In this document: positions 25,701-29,756 of the stretch, piece by piece
Position numbering within the stretch: the first letter of the stretch is position 1
Layout: each line of letters starts with the position of its first letter
DNA from: a virus
IMG/VR virus record: IMGVR_UViG_3300018424_000147
Span: 1-29,756 of that record
DNA length: 29,756 bases
Reading direction: 5' to 3' (one strand)
Made by a program: the position numbers and the translations under genes
The notes under the pieces: model-generated
Told to the model about the DNA's origin: nothing
The model's input: the letters and a program-made list of their open reading frames with translations, nothing else
Database searches by the model: none

Positions 25701-25860
25701 TGCTGGTGTTGTAGCAGGCGAAGCATATACTGCAACAATACCAACGACTAATATACCAACACCCAATATTAATTTAAATAACAATATTGCAGCAGCTGGT
25801 GGATTTAATGTAAGTAGTTTAATAAACAAAGGTAACGGGCCTGCATTTAAAGCCCGATAG
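19756..25860 (+). CDS. Giant DUF4815-type baseplate wedge/adaptor protein with Cys-rich region and two Calx-beta domains
   Basis: A 2034-residue virion protein. Residues about 8-66 (YFDDFDRSKDYYRILFKPAT, then AVQVREVNQLQSILQDQVEQ and F-G-D-H-I-L-K-S-G-T) are the diagnostic start of the DUF4815 family of far-T4 baseplate proteins. Further family features are GDMIAQRAFEESGNYVLDEF near 473, DPGHAYIQGYRVKT near 513, a short coiled coil (EISALERRIAALEYNQNI, about 1187-1204) and VRFPWTRRKLVSQDYATY near 1285. Residues about 1505-1690 form a Cys/Gly/Thr/Pro-rich linker with two related Cys units. Residues about 1694-1800 and 1803-1935 are Calx-beta-like domains, the first with S-E-G-D-E-T and the second with the variant N-E-K-N-E-L. 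A Gly/Asn/Pro-rich tail follows. By position it replaces T4 gp9/gp10, joining the wedge to fibres. No membrane segment was seen. Confidence 0.8.
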   Translation: MPLNTNLLSSPYFDDFDRSKDYYRILFKPATAVQVREVNQLQSILQDQVEQFGDHILKSGTILEGCDFEFKNAFPYVKILDTTQSGAAVDLADINGLFVKENVTNKIARVEHVENGFENDPNGNLKTLYLDYNDDADVTQVVDAFTQGNILRVFAKDNRLFDLTVSSGGTVQAFSNSDVVVILPAIEVETVTDSDNNWPVPFVQGESLENSSGTIEVLLTNDSDFYSNTENLTSILRIKPNPTKQSGSGLDVKSWEDLAVGTILTSSSSNNELRIVKFLGQGATGKVVTTSAGQVSDLELTRGGFGYSVLPHVSVYSLGATPTQIQNLVISPQDFYQEVTIAGTADFIDPVGYGYGASVSSGKIYQKGLFLNVGPQFKMVTKYSNTPSDLSIGFNSVESVVNVFTDASLYDNAGGFLNSGAPGADRLKLTPTLVVKNQTEELASSDYFPLVRFAEGQPYSQNKQTQYNKIGDMIAQRAFEESGNYVLDEFNGTTQSTLDFTDSATNFKYVLDPGHAYIQGYRVKTETNFAKSVPKSTEFETVTGTGIDLDYANYIVVNEVGGGHIFTETQLVNLKDTAANFISENIGGDPALLGGTTIGTARIRNVIYESGIQGTADAKYRVYLYDINMNTGKRFDSVRALYSPNNGGTTIDGIADVVLENGNEFVLRSIKTVASADNYRAAVYTKNAEIIGAARNAMIFNINAPIKSFSTYSYIYRQSTTSVSVATNGQLSVSADSGNVIFPYIASLSDVEENDLIIIPENDIVVSSADFTGISVTSKESVNLGFGVNAYEITVGASPVTTFAATYEVGDWIRDASNNAAQILSIGGQNKMTIRTYNSAFAVGTHSFTRFFPKDVPIPLDKRSNMSASVDSNQLNLTVDLGYNVNSGSSVTITYDQKVTDTKSNLTVNRGSLVRVTSAGTWPKCLGFSGIFRLRAVYNGTTKSATNITDEFYIDHNQNSNYYGLGYLYKDEKVENPTALATEILIEFDHISEATHGLKIIDSYSINDVTPLANLTSSMHTLEIPEMNGQNGKYYDLRECADFRIFASNTANLTTSDTDPNLTCNPSETVSFPTGVNFKFPKPQSDFTFDYDVYQSRRDEIAIKADGAFDITVGASETRKKDDIQKLVIYTCDVAPYPSIPENISSQLKEIINKRIINISAGSNRIGRYSNLMTRVDKQTSGYTMQEISALERRIAALEYNQNISALENSTRNRTIQSSVDSTLERYKFGFFVDNFENYNMSNITDPNYQASIYEYLLQPNKNELTLEFDVAKRSKKYVTGKSVRFPWTRRKLVSQDYATYAAVPVIPEIVITQFCNFVTNNNNKYIGSNATATSIYDSVWEEFTFVGYSKLPEDGLTRQIKIDFFNPDGGIAYEVIQSNTPPTNNSQETGTVVWAPTQVTTTIPSSEKQELYRRAYAVKNGENKVYNRVNPWLEDGLVGSFTVGGTAYSSRAGAGQIKFDYDHTKGKYITVRVHKSKPVFNMQVCYYAETQADDIYDQGSTSQNYEPPCPRGEFLYSKCEGTTKIAIVCDGNRGEMVGTRTPNSPDCGFTTDTGPSGGGPDTTPPDNTTVCPAAGTVTRPDGQCSGTTKRIWVYTGESIESLGGYGNASSPSNQFIGECQVEIKSTEVNSTDCGYVPTTVTPEIVFNNLLSNFVTPYCPGENTDNGGHTDCGGGGDTNVCVTTTTPEPEPEKVSISIFDTTARENSTAYLKVRLDRPMDRDLNINFKTTDGTATEANQDYIPRAGTLKIPKGSVEEQIYVRARQDLVSEGDETMHVDLLDVDYEYASFEVSRGTLTITNVTVPVVSISDSRANERSGSMSFTVTLSEESNIACSVDYATATATTRNPRWFDSATAGQDYTATSGTLTFAAGETEKIITVPILTDTVNEKNELFNVVLSNAADCHIAGGGGGTARGIIFNTAFVAPPPIITINDDVRDIKIIDTWTTIPSFPGNKAIVIGNPHTAGSGGSANDFISQNITVGAGVVAGEAYTATIPTTNIPTPNINLNNNIAAAGGFNVSSLINKGNGPAFKAR
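24271..24833 (+). other. Cys-rich double unit inside the giant wedge protein
   Basis: Two related units occur in frame. One runs from CPRGEFLYSKCEGTTK to NSPDCGF, the other from CPAAGTVTRPDGQCSGTTKR to NSTDCGY. Each has C-P at its start, a C-x-G-T-T-K core and ends in D-C-G-(F/Y). A shorter Cys/Gly/Asp segment and a TTTPEPEPE linker follow. Possible disulfide-stabilised or metal-binding surface module; function not known. Confidence 0.7.
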
Positions 25861-25869
25861 GATTTAACA

Positions 25870-28659
25870 ATGGCTAGAAAAAATAATATTATACCTTTTG
25901 ATAAACTCAGAGGTCCAGGCGAAAATATATTTGGAATTCCTAATGTATTAAGGGGATTTCAAAAACCATTGCCTAAAACATTAGAAATGACAAGTTTAAA
26001 ACCTAATACTCGATATAAAGTTGTCATTGATAATCAACCTGGTAATGATTTCGAAGATATCACAGATTTTTGTGATCCTGTCGGAGATTCAATCGAATAT
26101 AATACACATAAAGCGTCGAATCGAGGTCGTTGGACATATTTTAAATCTGATCCGTCGGGTAAATTAACTCTTAGAGTAAGAAATATAGGAAATGATGAAG
26201 CAAATATTACAGACTCGAATGGAATCGATTGGACTGATACGTGGAAATATTGGAATGTTAGAACTCAAGCTAATGATAGAGCTCGTGATAAAGTCAAACT
26301 TATCGCATACAATAAGTTTCTAGCTCCAGATACTGATGTAAAAATTAAAACTTTAAAGGAAGATATTTCATCATCAACAACTCTTACATCTGGAGGTAAA
26401 AGGCCGAGTCTTCCGCCTGAATTAGCTTTAGATAGAGGAGAAGTTATTGGCTGTATTTTTCCAGTTCCAGGAATTATTAGACCTCCAACTGGCAGATATA
26501 CATGCGACATGTATCAAACTTTTTGGGTTTCAGCTGAAAAATTTGATAATAGTGAAACAATAGATATCACTGATATATCTTTATATTTTAGAAAAAAATC
26601 AGAAGCTTTAAATAATAAGTCTGGGCGAGCTCGACCGGGCGTTAATATTTTTATTGCTAAATGCGAAAAAGATGGGACACCAATTGTAGAAGAAGCCATT
26701 ACTTCTTCATTTACACACATTTCATGGGCAAGTATTAATCCAAGTCCCAATGCTTCTGCTGAAACACGTGCTACCTTTACTACACCAATTACTGTTGAAA
26801 CAAATAATTATTATGCTATTGGTATTGCAGTAGAAGATAAAGATACTATATTATGGGATAATTTGAAAGGTGATTATCTCATGATTGATAGTAATAAAAC
26901 AGAATTAATTTCTCAAGGTAGTTCAAAAGGTCATCGTGGATCTGTTTACCGTTTTAATAGTAGTCAAGCCAAAAGATTAGCTTATCCAGGAAAAACTGGA
27001 TGGACAGAAGTATCTGATATTGATATTAAATTTGATGTGCACATTGCAGAATACGACGTTAATAGTGTAGATATTTCTCTTGTGAATAAGCCATATGAAT
27101 TTTTAACTATTTCAAACACATCAGCTGGATGGGCAGCAGGAGAATTAGTATTTAAAGATACTACTAATCTTACTGGCAATGTTACAATAGCAGCCGGCGC
27201 CACAAAAATTGTGGGTAGTGGTACTGACTTTACTACATTGCGGCACGGTCAAAAAGTTGTAGTTACACATCAAACTGATTTGACTGATATGCAAGTTTTT
27301 ACAATCGATCGTTCTATTGGTTCTAATACATCTCAAACCGTTCTTTATGTCAACGAAAAATCTAGATCGCCAATTTCAGGTGGCAGCATTAAATTAACTG
27401 TTGTTGGAGAGCTCGAATACTATGATTATTATAATCGTCGAGTACGACTAAGAGAATCATCAGTCACGCAAGATGAGTACGCTTTAGATAATACAATGAT
27501 CTTCGCTGTAGGTGATACTATTACCGGTATAGAAACTGGTACTCAAGGTTATGTCAATTCTGTTGATGAGTTGCCAGTATCAGTATTTAAAACCGATTGG
27601 AAAGCAGAAATTCAGCCTCAATTCAAACCTCTTACATCTTATAATGTATCATATGAGAATGTACCAGGAGATTATTATTTAGGAACAACTAATAATGTAT
27701 TTTATTTGAATTATCCGAACTTTGTTCGCGAATACGAAGGTACTATTCTATCTGCATCTGTTGAAGCACAACAGACTGATACGTATATAGCTAATAATGA
27801 ATATCGATCTGCGCAGATTAATATAACTTATCAATATTTAGGTGATAATGGACGTTCATATAAATCTCCAACACTCGATCTAGAAAATTTAAATATGATT
27901 TGCCATCGTTGGAGTATTAATAACAGTAATACTAACGAGCATTTAAATTTTGGTAGTGCAAATACGAGACACATTACAAAAGTATTAAAAATGGGTCAAG
28001 GTAATTCTGCTGAAGATATACGGGTAATACTCAATGCGTATAGACCCGAAGGTACTAATATTGATGTATACGCAAAAATTATTAATGAAAAAGATCCAGA
28101 AGCATTTGACGATAAACAATGGACTAAACTCGATTATGTGTCTCAAGAAAATGATTCAGTGTTTAGTAGTAAAGAAAGTTTGTATGATTATCGTGAGTAT
28201 GAATATACTTTTTCAAACTTTACTGAAGCTGCGTCTACATTACAAGGTACATTCGTTACTCAATTCCAAAATACAGTTATTAGCGGTGTAAATTTTGATT
28301 CAACTGAAATTTCTAATTTAAATTCAGGTGATACTATTAAACTTTATAGTCCACTTTTTGATTCTAATTATCAATTATATACTGTCGATTCAGCTAATAA
28401 TACTACAGGAACAATTACTTTAAATACACCTATTGCTAATGTAAATATCGAAGGAACTGGTTTTAAAGTAGATACAATGATCGCTGATCAAGCTGCATTT
28501 AAGAATCCAGATAATTATGGTATTATTCGATATTTTAATTCTGCCGGTACTGTTTTTGATACTTACAATGCGGTTGCAATAAAATTAGTATTCCGTGCTG
28601 AGTCACGGCGATATGTACCAAAAGTTGACGATCTCAGAGTAATCGGTGTTACAGCATAA
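25870..28659 (+). CDS. Large virion structural protein, companion of the DUF4815 protein
   Basis: A 929-residue beta-rich protein. An early segment (LEMTSLKPNTRYKVVIDNQP, about residues 38-57, then D-I-T-D-F-C-D-P) resembles the 'LKPNTRHYFFFDG' module that I recall from far-T4 baseplate proteins. Residues about 720-765 contain AYRPEGTNIDVYAKIINEKD and P-E-A-F-D-D-K-Q-W-T-K-L, and the end is AIKLVFRAESRRYVPKVDDL followed by R-V-I-G. These segments typify the C-terminal portion of cyanophage-type gp10-like or DUF4815 proteins, where I recall both parts sometimes in a single chain. The centre has repeated turn modules such as GDTITGIETGTQGYVNSV. It probably attaches to the preceding 2034-residue protein at the baseplate periphery. 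ATG at 25870 follows a 9-nt gap with AGG at 25860-25862. Confidence 0.7.
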   Translation: MARKNNIIPFDKLRGPGENIFGIPNVLRGFQKPLPKTLEMTSLKPNTRYKVVIDNQPGNDFEDITDFCDPVGDSIEYNTHKASNRGRWTYFKSDPSGKLTLRVRNIGNDEANITDSNGIDWTDTWKYWNVRTQANDRARDKVKLIAYNKFLAPDTDVKIKTLKEDISSSTTLTSGGKRPSLPPELALDRGEVIGCIFPVPGIIRPPTGRYTCDMYQTFWVSAEKFDNSETIDITDISLYFRKKSEALNNKSGRARPGVNIFIAKCEKDGTPIVEEAITSSFTHISWASINPSPNASAETRATFTTPITVETNNYYAIGIAVEDKDTILWDNLKGDYLMIDSNKTELISQGSSKGHRGSVYRFNSSQAKRLAYPGKTGWTEVSDIDIKFDVHIAEYDVNSVDISLVNKPYEFLTISNTSAGWAAGELVFKDTTNLTGNVTIAAGATKIVGSGTDFTTLRHGQKVVVTHQTDLTDMQVFTIDRSIGSNTSQTVLYVNEKSRSPISGGSIKLTVVGELEYYDYYNRRVRLRESSVTQDEYALDNTMIFAVGDTITGIETGTQGYVNSVDELPVSVFKTDWKAEIQPQFKPLTSYNVSYENVPGDYYLGTTNNVFYLNYPNFVREYEGTILSASVEAQQTDTYIANNEYRSAQINITYQYLGDNGRSYKSPTLDLENLNMICHRWSINNSNTNEHLNFGSANTRHITKVLKMGQGNSAEDIRVILNAYRPEGTNIDVYAKIINEKDPEAFDDKQWTKLDYVSQENDSVFSSKESLYDYREYEYTFSNFTEAASTLQGTFVTQFQNTVISGVNFDSTEISNLNSGDTIKLYSPLFDSNYQLYTVDSANNTTGTITLNTPIANVNIEGTGFKVDTMIADQAAFKNPDNYGIIRYFNSAGTVFDTYNAVAIKLVFRAESRRYVPKVDDLRVIGVTA

Positions 28660-28850
28660 TGAAAGAAAATCTAAAATATGAGCGTGTAGGTGAAGGAGCC
28701 TTTATAAATACAAGTACTGAAGATTTAAAATCATATCAGATGGCACGAGAGCGAGCAACGAGAGAAAAACAATTACAAGAGAGAGTTGATTCCTTAGAAG
28801 CCGAAGTGAGGCAAATCAAACAAATTCTTTTAAAACATATAGTAGGATAA
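28659..28850 (+). CDS. Small coiled-coil protein of unknown function
   Basis: A 63-residue protein starting on the last base of the preceding stop (TAATG). The N-terminal half is polar (GEGAFINTSTEDLKSYQMAR). The C-terminal half is a strongly charged heptad helix (LQERVDSLEAEVRQIKQILL), predicted to be a coiled coil. Short proteins of this type occur in far-T4 structural operons, but I do not recognise a named family. It may be an adaptor or trimerisation aid for the neighbouring structural proteins (inference). Tight coupling on both sides, only 3 nt to the next gene, argues that it is a real gene. Confidence 0.72.
   Translation: MKENLKYERVGEGAFINTSTEDLKSYQMARERATREKQLQERVDSLEAEVRQIKQILLKHIVG
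28703..28710 (+). promoter_or_regulatory. Candidate late promoter (TATAAATA) ahead of the fibre gene
   Basis: An exact T4 late -10 element on the coding strand inside the 63-residue gene, about 143 nt upstream of the fibre start. It may boost expression of the last gene. Several exact matches are expected by chance in DNA of this composition. Confidence 0.3.
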
Positions 28851-28853
28851 AAA

Positions 28854-29756
28854 ATGGCATTATTGTCCGGATTTGATCAGCTCGACGTATCTAATAATAC
28901 GTTTGCAGACTGGTTACTTAAAACAAATAACATTATCGATTTAATCCGAGGCGATACGGTTTCTGGTGCTACATCGGTTATGACAGCCAATTCGTTACCA
29001 GGCGGTTCAATGACATTTGGTAATGCAACTCTCTTTGGCCAATTTACTGCTAACACTATGATGGTCCTCAATCAAGGCGGAAATGATGGTACCGATGATA
29101 GTGTATTTGCGAATGGTGATTTTGGTGGTTTAAGAGGTGGTAATTGGGATCCGTCTACTAATACTTTATCAGCTGACACTCTCTACGTTGTTTCTAATAC
29201 TACATTTACAGATGAATCAGTAGAAGTATATGTTGATTCAACATACGGACTGATCGTTGAACGTTTTATTGAAGCACGACATGATGTCCGATTTGTTGGT
29301 TCAGGTTCAAACACTAATCCTAATTTAAATTGGGATGATGCTAATACAGTACTTAGCTTTAATAATGATATTCGTGCAACGTTCGGTGGTTCCTCTAATG
29401 CAGAGCCATGGGGTGGAACTAGTCAAATGGAAATGTTCTACTCAAGTGGTAGAATGTATTCGAACACTGACGTTCAAGACGTTCGTTCAACTGCTAATCT
29501 AAATCTTATTACAGATCGCTTTGAGCTAAGATCAGAGACTGGCGGCGAGGAAATGATTACCGCCAATCTAAATGGCGAAGTAGTTTTATTCTGGAATGAT
29601 ATTGCTAAGATGACCACTAATACCTATGGTATTACTGTACATGGTGATGCTATCCTCGAAGATGATCTCGTAATCTTCGACGGCAATAAAATCTTGATGG
29701 GTGGTAATACTACTTACGATGGTACAGAAGATCTAACCACTTATAAGTTCCAGATG
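28854..29756 (+). CDS. Probable tail fibre / virion structural protein, N-terminal part (runs off window)
   Basis: ATG at 28854 opens a frame of 301 codons with no stop to the window end, so the gene is partial at its 3' end. The start reads MALLSGFDQLDVSNNTFADW, then LLKTNNIIDLIRGDTVSGAT, a typical anchoring N-terminus of far-T4 fibre or structural proteins: a helix followed by an S-G-x-T loop. Beyond it come Gly/Asn/Asp-rich strands such as HDVRFVGSGSNTNPNLNWDD, F-N-N-D-I-R-A-T-F-G-G, and GITVHGDAILEDDLVIFDGN, a segmented beta fold expected to trimerise. GC looks somewhat higher than in the preceding genes, as is common in fibre genes. Attachment to the baseplate through the two large preceding proteins is inferred from order. 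Confidence 0.75.
   Translation, partial: MALLSGFDQLDVSNNTFADWLLKTNNIIDLIRGDTVSGATSVMTANSLPGGSMTFGNATLFGQFTANTMMVLNQGGNDGTDDSVFANGDFGGLRGGNWDPSTNTLSADTLYVVSNTTFTDESVEVYVDSTYGLIVERFIEARHDVRFVGSGSNTNPNLNWDDANTVLSFNNDIRATFGGSSNAEPWGGTSQMEMFYSSGRMYSNTDVQDVRSTANLNLITDRFELRSETGGEEMITANLNGEVVLFWNDIAKMTTNTYGITVHGDAILEDDLVIFDGNKILMGGNTTYDGTEDLTTYKFQM

Noticed and set aside
25836-25856. 5-bp GC-rich hairpin at the end of the 2034-residue gene as a terminator
   Set aside because: No T run follows and the next gene begins a few bases later, so it is unlikely to terminate transcription.

Overview
The window is a segment of a T4-like myovirus genome (contractile-tailed phage), AT-rich across most of its length. 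Its closest affinities appear to be the marine 'far T4' phages of cyanobacteria and Pelagibacter-type bacteria. This is judged from the combination of T4-type gp32, gp4, gp26, gp48, gp53, gp25, gp6, gp7 and gp8 with a very large DUF4815-type wedge/adaptor protein and Calx-beta modules. No host gene, tRNA, integrase, insertion sequence or CRISPR array was seen. The host cannot be read from the sequence.

Layout. (1) Nucleotides 1-578 (+) are the C-terminal part of the gp32 single-stranded-DNA-binding protein, closed by a strong rho-independent terminator. (2) 653-5282 (-) is a compact tail/head-completion operon, transcribed right to left: gp4 head completion, a conserved protein of unknown function, a gp19/gp54-type tube protein, a gp26-type tail-assembly protein and a probable tape-measure protein. 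(3) From 5305 (+) to the window end runs a long baseplate operon: gp48-type tube cap, gp53, gp27-type hub, gp5-type spike without a lysozyme domain, an Ala-rich helical protein, a probable separate spike tip, gp25, gp6, gp7, gp8, a 2034-residue DUF4815/Calx-beta protein, a 929-residue companion, a small coiled-coil protein, and a fibre or virion-structural protein that runs off the window. Genes are spaced by a few bases or overlap, so the whole strand reads as a translationally coupled late operon. T4-late-type promoter motifs sit ahead of gp48, gp25, gp8 and the last gene.

The standout is at 2791-2991 on the minus strand. The region between the gp26-type gene and the tape-measure gene looks non-coding but carries a -1-frame extension of the gp26-type gene. 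A seven-T slippery run is followed, after 7 nt, by a perfect 12-bp stem. This has the layout of the programmed -1 frameshift of tail-assembly chaperones (lambda G/GT), sits immediately upstream of the tape-measure gene, and occupies the position of T4 gene 51.

Together the genes would build a tail: a tape-measure protein with its chaperone pair, a tube initiator and cap, a hub and spike that pierce the envelope, six wedges (gp25/6/7/53/8), and large outer wedge and fibre proteins that replace T4 gp9-gp12.
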